Below are positions 52,311 through 61,372 of a stretch of 64,000 nt of DNA, one piece after another. The notes below the pieces were generated by a model. That model saw nothing but the letters and a program-made list of their open reading frames with translations. It was not told the DNA's origin and ran no database searches. Position 1 is the stretch's first letter. Every line of letters begins with the position of its first letter. The stretch is from Arthrobacter sp. 18067 (GTDB taxonomy: Bacteria; Actinomycetota; Actinomycetes; Actinomycetales; Micrococcaceae): assembly GCF_902706295.1 (NCBI RefSeq), contig NZ_CACSJJ010000005.1:164747-228746 (forward strand). Reading direction: 5' to 3'. The translations under genes were made by a program, and so were the position numbers.

Positions 52311-53291
52311 TCAGTTCCCGCCCTTGCGGGCGCCGATGGCCTCGATGAGTTGGGGCACGACGGTGAACACGTCGCCGACGATACCGAAGTCTGCTACGTC
52401 GAAGATCGGCGCGTCGCCATCTTTGTTGATGGCGACGATCGTCTTCGAGGTCTGCATCCCGGCACGGTGTTGGATGGCTCCAGAGATCCCGAGGGCAACG
52501 TACAGCTGCGGAGAGACTGACACACCGGTCTGGCCCACCTGGTGGGATTGCGGTACGTATCCGGCGTCGACCGCCGCCCGTGAGGCCCCGATTGCTGCGC
52601 CGAGGACGTCGGCCAGCTCCTCGACCAGGACGAACTGCTCTTGGGACCCGAGCCCCCGGCCACCGGACACGACGGTACGTGCGCCACGGAGGATCGGCCT
52701 ATTCGTCGTGGACGCTGACGGCGTGGCAGCAGTGATGGTGGCGCCGGGAGCGACGGCTGTGGTCACCGGGTTCATCACCACTTTCGGAGCCGCGACGGCC
52801 GCGGCACGCTGTTCGACGGCGCCCGGGCGGACGGTGACGATCATAGGGCCGTTCTCGATGGTGGACTCGGTCGTGTAATCGCCGCCGAAGATGGAATGCT
52901 GAGCGATCACCTCGCCGTCGTCAATGCGCAGCCCCACAGCGTCTGCCGCAACCGAGCCGCCGGCGACGATCGCGAGGCGCCCTGCGACCGACTTCGAGTC
53001 GTTCGTGTTGGACAGGAGCACTGCCACGGGAGCGTAGACCGCCAGTGCGTCCGCGAGAGCCCCGACCTGGGCTGAGCCTAGCTCCGAGTCGGCCTGGTCA
53101 GACTCAGCAAGATAGATCTGCTCTGCCCCCAAGGCCCCGAGCTCGGAGACGAGCTGTCCGCCGTCGCCTGGGGGAGTGACGACGACAGCGACAGGGGCTC
53201 CGACGAGGGAGGCAGCGCCCAGAAGGCTAGCCGCTGTCGGTTTCAGCGCGCCGTCGATGGTGGTTTCGATCAGTGCCAGGACGTTGGCCAT
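52311..53291 (-). CDS. etfA: Electron transfer flavoprotein alpha subunit
   Basis: 326-aa EtfA. The N-terminal domain (about 1-185) carries [23 protein letters not shown]; the FAD domain carries [65 protein letters not shown] and [24 protein letters not shown]. It accepts electrons from the acyl-CoA dehydrogenases of the cluster. It follows etfB by about 50 bp and precedes the cytochrome b-like gene. Confidence 0.95.
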   Translation of the reverse strand: MANVLALIETTIDGALKPTAASLLGAASLVGAPVAVVVTPPGDGGQLVSELGALGAEQIYLAESDQADSELGSAQVGALADALAVYAPVAVLLSNTNDSKSVAGRLAIVAGGSVAADAVGLRIDDGEVIAQHSIFGGDYTTESTIENGPMIVTVRPGAVEQRAAAVAAPKVVMNPVTTAVAPGATITAATPSASTTNRPILRGARTVVSGGRGLGSQEQFVLVEELADVLGAAIGASRAAVDAGYVPQSHQVGQTGVSVSPQLYVALGISGAIQHRAGMQTSKTIVAINKDGDAPIFDVADFGIVGDVFTVVPQLIEAIGARKGGN

Positions 53292-53340
53292 ATCGGTGTT
53301 CCTTTACGATCCGAAAGAGTCTGGTGGGCTAAGGGGCGGC

Positions 53341-54117
53341 TCAGAGGAGCCGGTTCGATGCGAGGAAGTCAGCCAGCTTGTCCGCTGCGGTGCCGTCGTC
53401 GACGATCTTCGGGCCGGCCTGCTTGGCGGGCCGCTCAAGGGCGGAGACCATGACGGAGCGTGCGCCGGGCGCCTCGGGACCTGCCACGATGCCGAGGTCC
53501 GCGAGTGACAGCGTGGTCACCGGCTTCTTCTTCGCCTGCATAATGCCTTTGAAGTTGGGGAATCGGGCCTCGGCGGACCGCTCAGTCACCGACGCCACAG
53601 CCGGCAGAGGAGACCTCAGTGACAGGGAACCTCCGTCGACCTGGACTTCACCCGACACGGCGTCGACGGCAATCTGGATCTCGTCCAGGGAGGGCAGCAG
53701 GGGGAGGCCTAGAAGCTCGGCGAGCATCGCGGGGACGACGCCGCCGCGCCCGTCCGTGCTTTCGTTCCCGGCGAGCACGAGATCGAATCCGATCCTCCGG
53801 AGGGCTGCTGCCAGAACCTTCGCCGTCTGGACCATGTCCGCTCCGGCCAGGGAGCCATCCTCGACGATAACGGCAGAGTCTGCCCCCATGGACAGAAGCT
53901 TCCGTGCGGACTTGGTGACGTCGTTCCCTATCGTGAGCACAATGACCTCGACGTCGCCGCCAGCGTCTCTGTACTTCAGCGCTGACTCCAAGGCGCGCTC
54001 GTTGATCTCGTCGGGGACCGGATCCGAAGCATCCCGCTCCGTCAGTCCTGTCGTGAGATTGAGCTTTCGGTCGGAGTTGGTATCCGGAACCTGCTTCGTC
54101 AATACGACGATCTTCAT
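53341..54117 (-). CDS. etfB: Electron transfer flavoprotein beta subunit
   Basis: 258-aa EtfB with the AMP-binding-type signatures MKIVVLTKQVPDTNSDRKLN, NERALESALKYRDAGGDVEVIVLTIG and AGNESTDGRGGVVPAMLAELLG, and the ACDH recognition region LPLLPSLDEIQI. Normal length. It is paired with etfA in the leftward operon; a cluster-dedicated ETF implies high electron flow from acyl-CoA oxidation. Confidence 0.95.
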   Translation of the reverse strand: MKIVVLTKQVPDTNSDRKLNLTTGLTERDASDPVPDEINERALESALKYRDAGGDVEVIVLTIGNDVTKSARKLLSMGADSAVIVEDGSLAGADMVQTAKVLAAALRRIGFDLVLAGNESTDGRGGVVPAMLAELLGLPLLPSLDEIQIAVDAVSGEVQVDGGSLSLRSPLPAVASVTERSAEARFPNFKGIMQAKKKPVTTLSLADLGIVAGPEAPGARSVMVSALERPAKQAGPKIVDDGTAADKLADFLASNRLL

Positions 54118-54158
54118 CGTGGTCCTTTCATATGGGGATTAGTGTGTGCCGGATCCGG

Positions 54159-54929
54159 TCATCGACCGTGAAACTCCGGGCTGCGCTTCTCGGCGAATGC
54201 GGCGATCGCCTCCGCGCAGTCCTCGGACCGGGCGAGGGCGGCGGTTTGGCTCTGCTCGAAGCTGTACCCTGCGTGCACTGACATTTCTTCGGAGACAGCG
54301 AATGACCGCTTTGCTGCAGTGACTGCGAGCGGCGCATTCTTTGCGATTTCGGAGGCTAGGGAATTCGCCGCAGCCAGAAGCTCGGCATCCGGTACACAGG
54401 CCGACACCACGTTCATCCGCAACAGTTCCGGTCCGCTGATGCGGCGGCCCGTGAACATTGCGAGGCGGGCATCGGACTGGCTGAAATGCCGCAGGACGTG
54501 ACGGACCCCGCCGGCCAGCCCCACGGCAACCTCGGGCATCGAGATCCAGGAGGATTCTGAGCAGATCATGATGTCGCACACCGAGGCCAGAACGAATCCG
54601 GCAGCGATCGCGGGACCATTGATCGCAGCAATGACCGGTTTCGGACACGTTAGGATCGCGTCGAAGCAGTCCCTGATCGTCCGGTTGTGCCGCCGGTATG
54701 CGCCCGGCGTCTCCAGATCAGGACGGTCAGTGAGGTCAGCTCCGGCCGAAAAGGCCTTGCCTTGTCCTATGAGGATGATCGCACGCACGTCGTCGCGGTC
54801 GCTGAGATTGTCGAACACTTCGATGCAGCGTTGGCGGAATGCGGTGTTCTGGGCGTTGACCGGCCCACGGCACATTGTGACAGTTGCGACTCCGGCCTCG
54901 ACGGTGACCTCAAAGTACTTAGGTTCCAT
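54159..54929 (-). CDS. Enoyl-CoA hydratase/isomerase family protein
   Basis: 256-aa crotonase-fold enzyme with the oxyanion-hole segment GQGKAFSAGADLTDRPD, AINGPAIAAGFVLASVCDI and the catalytic-Glu region ISMPEVAVGLAGG, so unlike the hydratase-like gene at 24161 it keeps the first Glu. AAGGGA is upstream of ATG 54929 (ATG 54932 is the adjacent alternative). It lies between the thiolase and etfB in the leftward operon. Confidence 0.9.
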   Translation of the reverse strand: MEPKYFEVTVEAGVATVTMCRGPVNAQNTAFRQRCIEVFDNLSDRDDVRAIILIGQGKAFSAGADLTDRPDLETPGAYRRHNRTIRDCFDAILTCPKPVIAAINGPAIAAGFVLASVCDIMICSESSWISMPEVAVGLAGGVRHVLRHFSQSDARLAMFTGRRISGPELLRMNVVSACVPDAELLAAANSLASEIAKNAPLAVTAAKRSFAVSEEMSVHAGYSFEQSQTAALARSEDCAEAIAAFAEKRSPEFHGR

Positions 54930-54972
54930 CATTGTTCCCTTCCAGATGTGCATTGATCATGGCGGCCCACCT

Positions 54973-56178
54973 CTAGTCGCCTAGCCTGCCGATGATCGAC
55001 ACCGCGGCGACGCTTTGGCTCGGCATCCCTCCGAGATTGTGGGTCAGGCCAAGACGTACCCGACCCGCTCGCTGACGATCCCCTGCACGGCCCAGGAGCT
55101 GGAGGTACATCTCGTAGATCATCCTGAGGCCCGATGCGCCGATCGGATGCCCGAAACATTTGAGCCCACCGTCGATCTGAACGGGCAGGCGTCCGTCCGA
55201 ATCAAACACGCCACTTAGAACGTCGCGGTAGGCCGTACCGGGCTCGCTGACGCCAAGATCCTCCATGGTCACGAGTTCTGTAATGGAAAAGCAATCGTGT
55301 ACCTCCATGAGGTCGAGGCTTTCTTTCGGGTTCTCGATGCCGGCCTCAGCGTACGCGCGCTTGGCTGCCACCCTTGTGGTGTTCACGTAGCTTCCGTCCC
55401 AGTCAGAGGAACGCGTTTCCCACCCGTTAGACGTCGCCAGCTGCAGCGCCTTGACCGTCACGATGTTGTCTAGCCCGAGTTCCTTGGCCTTCTCGGGCGT
55501 GGTCACGATCGCACACGCTGCTCCGTCGGATACGCCACAGCAGTCGTAGAGCCCCAGGGGGTCGGCGATGAGCGGAGCGTTCAGTACGGTCTCGACTGAG
55601 ATGGCCTTCCTGAGGTGAGCTTTCGGGTTTTTCAAGGCGTTGTCGTGGCTCTTGACGGATATGTGGGCCATGGCCTCCTTGAGGTCGCGGCGTGACACTC
55701 CGTTCTTCGACTCGTAGGCCATTGCGAGCTGCGCGAAGTTTCCCGGCGCTGATCCGGTGACCCCGAAGAGGTCGTAGTTTGTGCCGCGCGAGCGCACGGG
55801 CAATCCGCCGTACCCGGTGTCCTTGAGTTTCTCGACCCCGATTGCCAGTGCGATGTCGCTCGCGCCGCTTGCGACGGCGTAGACGGCCCCGCGGAATGCG
55901 TCCGTTCCTGATGCGCAGTAGTTCTCTACTTTCGTCACGGGTATTGAGTCAAGTTGCAGGGCCATGGCGGCTGGGATCCCTGAGGGACCGACATTGATCG
56001 AGTCGAATCCTACGGAGAGCCATGCCGCGTCAATGTCGTCGCGGCTGATCCCCGCGTCGGTGAGGCTCTCCTGAAAGGCCTCCACCATGAGGTCCTCGGC
56101 GCTCATGTCCCAGCGTTCTCCAAAGCGGACGCAGCCCATCCCGATGATGGCGACCCTGTCTTTGATTCCTTTGGGCAT
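54973..56178 (-). CDS. SCP2-type thiolase (acetyl-CoA acetyltransferase family)
   Basis: 401-aa thiolase-fold protein of the sterol-carrier-protein-x group. Nucleophile Cys88 (ENYCASGTDAFRGA), HDCFSITE and GHPIGASG give the catalytic set. The MPKGIKDRVAIIGMGCVRFGER start is normal. Its start overlaps the stop of the HMG-CoA-synthase-like/OB-fold gene. Thiolase plus OB-fold partner pairs are known from steroid side-chain aldolases (Ltp2-ChsH2), so it may perform a thiolytic or retro-aldol cleavage with that partner. Confidence 0.92.
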   Translation of the reverse strand: MPKGIKDRVAIIGMGCVRFGERWDMSAEDLMVEAFQESLTDAGISRDDIDAAWLSVGFDSINVGPSGIPAAMALQLDSIPVTKVENYCASGTDAFRGAVYAVASGASDIALAIGVEKLKDTGYGGLPVRSRGTNYDLFGVTGSAPGNFAQLAMAYESKNGVSRRDLKEAMAHISVKSHDNALKNPKAHLRKAISVETVLNAPLIADPLGLYDCCGVSDGAACAIVTTPEKAKELGLDNIVTVKALQLATSNGWETRSSDWDGSYVNTTRVAAKRAYAEAGIENPKESLDLMEVHDCFSITELVTMEDLGVSEPGTAYRDVLSGVFDSDGRLPVQIDGGLKCFGHPIGASGLRMIYEMYLQLLGRAGDRQRAGRVRLGLTHNLGGMPSQSVAAVSIIGRLGD

Positions 56179-57644
56179 TAGCCGTCCTCTTCCTCTTGTG
56201 TGCTCGTGTCCAGTTCCGGCGCAGCCTTCCAGAAGTAGCTTCGGAACCCCCGGCGGCCGTCGAGCGTCTTGATACGGAACATCATCCGGACTGTCGAGCC
56301 CACTGCGAGCGTGCCGGGCTCGACATCGCAGTACTCGGCTGTCATCCGGCCGCCGCCGTCGAAGTCGATGACTCCGTAGTGGGTCGGCGGATCGAGTGAG
56401 TAGGCGAGCCGGTCGGCGGTCAGAGTTGTCACCGTGGCCGGATGATCGGCAAGGAAGACGCCCGAGAAGCTGTCTTCAGTTGGACGGCTCCCGGCTGGTG
56501 GTGGGAAGACTACTTCGCCGGTGGCCTCGTCCCTTACTCCAGTCAGCGATAGGAGGGCGCTCTGGTTCCGCCACAGTGCAGGCATCGACTGCTTCTCGTC
56601 GAATTCTGCCCTCATGCCGCCGCTGAGGTGCACCATCTCTCGCGCTGCCAGGAATTTCAGGTAGGTATTGTCGGTCGTCCTTCTGGCCAGCCATCCGGAA
56701 ACGCCGCGTCGCGGCGCTCTTAGCGGGGCCTGCGTCCGCCGCAGGACGAGCGCGTCGCAGCCGGAACCGAATGATGCGACCACCACACATTGTCCTGGGA
56801 GGAGGCCCTCGAGGGCGTGGGCCAGCTCAAGCAGCGGGGCTGCGGTTCCGCAGTGGCCCACGACGGTGTCCAGACCAGCGACTACAGCATCCGCCCGGAT
56901 TCCGAGCTTTTTGGCGACGGAGGCCGCCGCGCCCTTCATGGGGACGGGAAGGATGAACCGGTCGACGTCGGCGGCGGTGAGGTCGCTTTGCTTAAGAGCC
57001 TCCTGCACTGCGGCGGGTGCCAGTGACAGCACACCCTCGTCGCGGGCCCACCGAGATTCCCAGGCGTAGTTGACCACACTGTCGCGAGGGCGGAAATGGT
57101 CAACGAAATCAGTCGCGATGGAGTGCGATCCGAGGTACTCGGCAATCACCGTGTCCCCGACCCCGACGACGAAAGCCGCGGCGGCGTCCCCCGACTGGAG
57201 TTCCTCAGCGGACGAGGGCTCAGAGGTGACCCGTTCGGAGGCGACGCACAGTGTCTGGCCACCCTGGCCAGCTGACATACGAAGGGCCGTCAGAAGAGCC
57301 GAGGTGCCGGCGCGATAGCTACCGCCGACGTCCAAACACAGTGAGTCGCCGGAAGCATTGATCGCTTGGCGGACAATCGCAGCTCCGGAACGGTCGGCGA
57401 ACGGTGCGGTTGTTGACGCGAGCAGGACCGCGGAGACGTCGCGTGTCCCCGGCTGGGGCAGGCAGTCCCTGGCCGCTTCGACGGCCATGGTGAGCACGTC
57501 TTCGTCCCACCCGCACCAAGCACGTTCACCGGACGCTCCAGCGGCCTTCTGATACCAGGAGGTGTGTTTCGCCATTTCCCGGCGATCGAAACGTCGCCAG
57601 GGGATGTAGCTGCCGAAGGCAGTGATACCAACGGTGTTACTCAT
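56178..57644 (-). CDS. HMG-CoA-synthase-like (KAS III fold) protein with C-terminal OB-fold (DUF35)
   Basis: 488-aa two-part protein. Residues about 1-340 have the HMG-CoA-synthase/KAS III fold (VGITAFGSYIPWRRFDRRE, GHCGTAAPLLELAHAL, FGSGCDALVLRR). Ser109 in GGSYRAGTSAL stands where the nucleophilic Cys is expected. Residues about 355-480 look like a DUF35 OB-fold (VVFPPPAGSRP, THYGVIDFDGGGRM, VGSTVRMMFRIKTLDG), but the Zn-ribbon cysteines are missing. It overlaps the MaoC gene upstream by 8 bp and the thiolase by 1 bp. Probably a partner of the thiolase rather than a classical synthase. Confidence 0.8.
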   Translation of the reverse strand: MSNTVGITAFGSYIPWRRFDRREMAKHTSWYQKAAGASGERAWCGWDEDVLTMAVEAARDCLPQPGTRDVSAVLLASTTAPFADRSGAAIVRQAINASGDSLCLDVGGSYRAGTSALLTALRMSAGQGGQTLCVASERVTSEPSSAEELQSGDAAAAFVVGVGDTVIAEYLGSHSIATDFVDHFRPRDSVVNYAWESRWARDEGVLSLAPAAVQEALKQSDLTAADVDRFILPVPMKGAAASVAKKLGIRADAVVAGLDTVVGHCGTAAPLLELAHALEGLLPGQCVVVASFGSGCDALVLRRTQAPLRAPRRGVSGWLARRTTDNTYLKFLAAREMVHLSGGMRAEFDEKQSMPALWRNQSALLSLTGVRDEATGEVVFPPPAGSRPTEDSFSGVFLADHPATVTTLTADRLAYSLDPPTHYGVIDFDGGGRMTAEYCDVEPGTLAVGSTVRMMFRIKTLDGRRGFRSYFWKAAPELDTSTQEEEDG

Positions 57645-58560
57645 CGAAGGTCACCGTCCCGGAATCGATGACGAGCGATTCTCGCTCCTTTACCCAGCAG
57701 CGGAATGCTCCGGTGCCGACGCCGGTGCGCCACACCTCGGTGAGGATGGAGTCTCCGGGGAACACCGGGGCCGTGAACCGTCCGCCGATGCTGCGCAGAC
57801 GAGCGGCACTGTCCCCGCACAGTAGGCGGAGGATGGCTCGTGAGGCTACACCGAAGGTGCAGAGACCATGCAGGATCGGCTGTTCCAGACCGCCTGCTTT
57901 CGCAACCTCGGGATCGATATGAATCGGGTTCATGTCGCCGTTCAATCGGTAGAGCATCGCCTGCGCGGCGGACGTGGGCAAATCGAGGCTGTCATCTGGT
58001 GTGCGATCCGGGACCGGTGTCGGCCTCGGACTGGACTGCGTGGTTCCGCTGAAGCCGCCGTTGCCCCTCAGGAACGATCCTTGGACAACCGTGGCCAGCA
58101 ACTCGTCGGTGTCGCAGTTTCGAATTTCCCTTTTGACGTACAGCAAAGCGCCTTTGTCTGGACCTTTGTCGTAGAGGCGGTCAACGGACGTAACTCCCCG
58201 GACTCTTCCCTCCTGCGCGAGCGGCTTGTGGAAGAACACCTGCTGCTCGGCATGCAGGATGCGTTTCCAGTCCATTCCGAACTCCGGCCGCTGCTGCCAG
58301 AACCCGGGATAGGAGAGCACCACCGCCATCGTTGGCAGAGCCTCTAGGTTCTCCTCGTACACATACTGAAGGTCACCCTCATCACCGGTGGACCCGGCGC
58401 CGACGCTCAGTGCGTAGAGGATCGTGTCGTGGGAGGTGTAGGTGTGCTCGGTGACGAGCGGCATGTTGCTTTCAAGCTTTTCGAGGTCGAGGGGAGTCCC
58501 CATGCCGGGTCCAGCCGTGCTTTTACCTTGCCCCGTCTCACGAAGCTTCTCGGTTTTCAT
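57637..58560 (-). CDS. Two-domain MaoC-like enoyl-CoA hydratase
   Basis: 307-aa double hot-dog hydratase as in peroxisomal type 2 and actinobacterial two-domain hydratases. The degenerate N-terminal domain (about 30-150) contains YTSHDTILYALSVGAG; the C-terminal domain has the catalytic DMNPIHIDPEVAKAGGLEQPILHGLCTFG. ATG 58560 follows GGAGTGAG; the longer frame runs into the promoter region. First gene of the eight-gene leftward operon transcribed from operator site 7. Confidence 0.9.
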   Translation of the reverse strand: MKTEKLRETGQGKSTAGPGMGTPLDLEKLESNMPLVTEHTYTSHDTILYALSVGAGSTGDEGDLQYVYEENLEALPTMAVVLSYPGFWQQRPEFGMDWKRILHAEQQVFFHKPLAQEGRVRGVTSVDRLYDKGPDKGALLYVKREIRNCDTDELLATVVQGSFLRGNGGFSGTTQSSPRPTPVPDRTPDDSLDLPTSAAQAMLYRLNGDMNPIHIDPEVAKAGGLEQPILHGLCTFGVASRAILRLLCGDSAARLRSIGGRFTAPVFPGDSILTEVWRTGVGTGAFRCWVKERESLVIDSGTVTFDE

Positions 58561-58680
58561 CTGCTCACTCCGTCGACTTTGACGATCTTCAAACTTCGGG
58601 GACGATCCCTCGGTTGGAAGGTCAAGAATGATGTGGCGCGACCGATGAGCGATCCGCACCGTCACGGATCCACATCATTA

Positions 58681-58716
58681 CATTTTGACCACAGTTTTGT
58701 ATGCATTTGAGCATAC
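58681..58716 (-). promoter_or_regulatory. Operator site 7: inverted copy of the site 1 module
   Basis: Identical over 36 bp, in inverted orientation, to 17570-17605. The palindrome is GTATGC-ATTTGA-GCATAC (58699-58716). Similarity continues upstream on the minus strand to a TTGACG, but with only 13 bp to TATGCT instead of 17 at site 1, so the promoter here is less certain. It precedes the leftward operon beginning at 58560. Confidence 0.72.
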
Positions 58717-59098
58717 CGGTGGACCAATCGTCAAGACACTTGCGGTTCAACGGATCACTTCCATCCGCCACGGAAGAGCCTGCACGCCGGGCTTCGAGGC
58801 CTACTCGAACCTGCCAATCGTTGGGCGGACCAGTTGCGCCTCAACAACGCCCTGGCGCAACCGGAAGGCCTGGCCTCCAAGGTTCAATATCGCCCTATCC
58901 CGCCGGCAGGCCACCGTCGATCGCACGGTCATCATCGGAGCCCTCGACAGCAGGTCGCACATCAAAATCCAGACGACAGCAGCCCGGGAATTCCCTTGCC
59001 GAATGGATCCACAGGGCGTCCCTAGAGGGCCGTTGCGGCGCACCATGAGGTCGCGGTCAGGCCCACGACCCTCCTCAGATTCTGCCGAATGGGCAGTG
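58717..59098. other. Gene-free stretch between the leftward operon and the malate synthase promoter
   Basis: About 380 bp with open frames in all three plus-strand frames but no start with a ribosome-binding site and no recognisable protein. The frame reading ADQLRLNNALAQPEGLASKV was checked as a possible transposase remnant without a match I could name. Confidence 0.4.
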
Positions 59099-59165
59099 TT
59101 GACAGGCGCTCGCAGTACCCGCTAGGTTTTCTTACTATTCGACATATGAATTCCGCATTGCGGAA
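59099..59165 (+). promoter_or_regulatory. Promoter with perfect TTCCGC-ATT-GCGGAA palindrome before malate synthase
   Basis: TTGACA (59099-59104), 18-bp spacer and TAGGTT (59123-59128) form a possible promoter. Downstream, 59151-59165 is a perfect 15-bp palindrome TTCCGCATTGCGGAA, of the length and style used by IclR-family regulators. IclR-type proteins control malate synthase in other actinobacteria. It lies just before the start region, where binding would block elongation. Confidence 0.6.
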
Positions 59166-59185
59166 AAATGAAGGGCTGGGCAAGC

Positions 59186-61372
59186 ATGCGGAATCATGTG
59201 AAGACGAACGGGCTCACAGTCGCCGAGGAGCTCTTTGCCTTCGTCCGGGACGAGGCTCTGCCGGGCACGGGGATCGGGGAAGACGCATTCTGGGCCGGTG
59301 CCGCTGGGCTCATCGCGGAGTTCTCGCCGCAGGTGAGCGAGCTGCTGGACATCCGTGAGCGTCTGCAGGAACAGATCGACGAGTTCCACCGCTCGGCCGG
59401 TGCCGGGCCCGTGGACCCGGAAGCCTACGAGGAGTTCATACGCTCGATCGGCTACCTCGTCGAGGAGCCCGGGGACTTCACCATCGAGACCGACCGGGTC
59501 GATCGCGAGATCGCCACCGTCTCCGGGCCGCAGCTGGTGGTTCCGCTGCTGAATGCCCGCTTCGCGACCAACGCTGCCAACGCCCGCTGGGGCTCTCTGT
59601 ACGACGCGCTGTACGGCACCGATGTCATCGACGAGGCTGAGGGGCGCAAGCGAACTGGCGGGTACAACGCCGTCCGTGGTGCTGCCGTAGTCGCCCGCGG
59701 GCGGGCGTTCCTCGACGAGCACGCGCCTCTCGCAGGCGCTTTGCACGCGGATGTTACGGCCTACCGGATCGATGGCGGCGAATTGGTTGCAGTTACTGCC
59801 TCCGGCGCGGCTGGCTTGGCCGATGCTGCTCAGCTCGTGGGCTACCGCGGTTCCCCCGCGGAACCTGAGGCCGTGTTGCTGGTGCACCACGGACTGCACG
59901 TGGAGATCCAGATCAACAGGACCCACCCCATCGGCGCAGCAGACGCCGCTGGAGTGAAGGATTTACTGCTCGAGTCCGCGGTCACCACGATCATGGACCT
60001 TGAGGATTCCGTGGCGGCCATCGACGCAGAGGACAAGGTGGTGGGCTACCGCAACTGGCTCCAGCTCATGCAGGGCACCCTGACTGCCGAGGTCGGCAAG
60101 GACGGCCGCACTTCAACCCGACGGCTCAACCCCGACCGCGTCTACACCGCTCCCGACGGCTGCGAGCTGTCCCTGCCAGGGCGTTCGCTGCTGCTTATCC
60201 GCCACGTCGGCCACCTCATGACGAGCGACGCTGTCCTTGATCCGGCAGGGAACTCGGTGCCGGAGGAAATCCTCGACGCGCTCTTTACTGGCCTAGGCTC
60301 TGTGCACGATCTCCGCGGGCCGCACGCCGGCGGCAATTCCCGGACAGGGTCGGTGTACATCGTGAAGCCGAAAATGCACGGCCCCCGTGAGGTCGCTGTG
60401 GCCTGTAATCTCCTGGCTGGCGCCGAGTCCGTGCTGGGCCTGGATCCGCTGACTCTTAAGATCGGGATCATGGACGAGGAACGCCGGACCTCGGCCAACC
60501 TTAAGGCCTGCATCTGGGAGGCCCGGGATCGGGTGGTGTTCATCAACACCGGCTTCCTGGACCGCACCGGTGACGAGATCCACACCTCGATGCTTGCCGG
60601 CCCCATGGTCCGGAAGGCCGCCATGCGTTCCACAAGTTGGATCGCTGCGTACGAGGACGCCAACGTCGATATCGGACTGGAATGTGGATTCCGAGGCCGG
60701 GCCCAGATCGGCAAGGGAATGTGGGCGGCTCCGGACAACCTGGCGGACATGCTGGACCAGAAGATCGCCCATCCCCTCGCCGGCGCGAACTGCGCTTGGG
60801 TTCCCTCCCCGACAGCAGCGACCCTGCACGCCATCCACTACCACCAGGTCGATGTGGACGCCAGGCAGGCCGGGCTCGGTGTGTCACGCCGCTCCACTCT
60901 GCGTCAGCTGCTCAGCATCCCGGTCGGCGACCCGGCCTCTTGGGATGCCGAGGCCCGCCGCAACGAGCTGGACAACAACATCCAAGGCACCCTTGGTTAT
61001 GTCGTGCGCTGGGTAAATGCCGGCGTGGGCTGTTCCAAGGTCCCCGACATCGACGGCACGGCCTTGATGGAAGACCGGGCCACCTGCCGCATCAGCTCCC
61101 AGCATGTCTCGAACTGGCTCCTGCACGGCGTCATCACCGAAGAGCAAGTGGAGGACTCGCTGAGGAGGATGGCGGCGGTCGTCGACGAGCAGAATGCCTC
61201 GGACTTGGACTACCTGCCGATGTCCCCCGGCTTTGACACTGAGGCATTTTTCGCGGCCCGCGAACTCGTGCTCGAAGGTGCTGTCCGGCCCTCCGGGTAC
61301 ACCGAGCCGGTACTGCACCGCCGCCGTGCCGACCAGAAAAACACCGACCGCCTCGCTAGGAGCGCAACATGA
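59186..61372 (+). CDS. glcB: Malate synthase G
   Basis: About 728-aa enzyme condensing acetyl-CoA and glyoxylate to malate. It is a typical G-isoform by length and by the catalytic blocks [60 protein letters not shown] and [25 protein letters not shown] 59186 aligns with the usual [22 protein letters not shown] start; ATG 59168 is an in-frame alternative right after the palindrome. It supplies the anaplerotic step when acetyl-CoA or glyoxylate is the carbon source. Confidence 0.96.
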   Translation: MRNHVKTNGLTVAEELFAFVRDEALPGTGIGEDAFWAGAAGLIAEFSPQVSELLDIRERLQEQIDEFHRSAGAGPVDPEAYEEFIRSIGYLVEEPGDFTIETDRVDREIATVSGPQLVVPLLNARFATNAANARWGSLYDALYGTDVIDEAEGRKRTGGYNAVRGAAVVARGRAFLDEHAPLAGALHADVTAYRIDGGELVAVTASGAAGLADAAQLVGYRGSPAEPEAVLLVHHGLHVEIQINRTHPIGAADAAGVKDLLLESAVTTIMDLEDSVAAIDAEDKVVGYRNWLQLMQGTLTAEVGKDGRTSTRRLNPDRVYTAPDGCELSLPGRSLLLIRHVGHLMTSDAVLDPAGNSVPEEILDALFTGLGSVHDLRGPHAGGNSRTGSVYIVKPKMHGPREVAVACNLLAGAESVLGLDPLTLKIGIMDEERRTSANLKACIWEARDRVVFINTGFLDRTGDEIHTSMLAGPMVRKAAMRSTSWIAAYEDANVDIGLECGFRGRAQIGKGMWAAPDNLADMLDQKIAHPLAGANCAWVPSPTAATLHAIHYHQVDVDARQAGLGVSRRSTLRQLLSIPVGDPASWDAEARRNELDNNIQGTLGYVVRWVNAGVGCSKVPDIDGTALMEDRATCRISSQHVSNWLLHGVITEEQVEDSLRRMAAVVDEQNASDLDYLPMSPGFDTEAFFAARELVLEGAVRPSGYTEPVLHRRRADQKNTDRLARSAT

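Noticed and set aside
17621..58560. Steroid degradation cluster
   Set aside because: The FadE34-like, IpdAB-like, MaoC, thiolase and ETF genes recall steroid side-chain or CD-ring steps, but KstD, KshA, HsaA-D and similar genes are absent, so a steroid pathway is not supported by this window.
58681..58738. Fully functional copy of the site 1 promoter at site 7
   Set aside because: The spacing between TTGACG and TATGCT is 13 bp here rather than 17, so I only claim the operator and not this exact promoter.
58701..59125. ORFs upstream of malate synthase, considered as a transposase fragment
   Set aside because: All three plus-strand frames are open because of high GC, and none gives transposase motifs such as a DDE triad or HTH.
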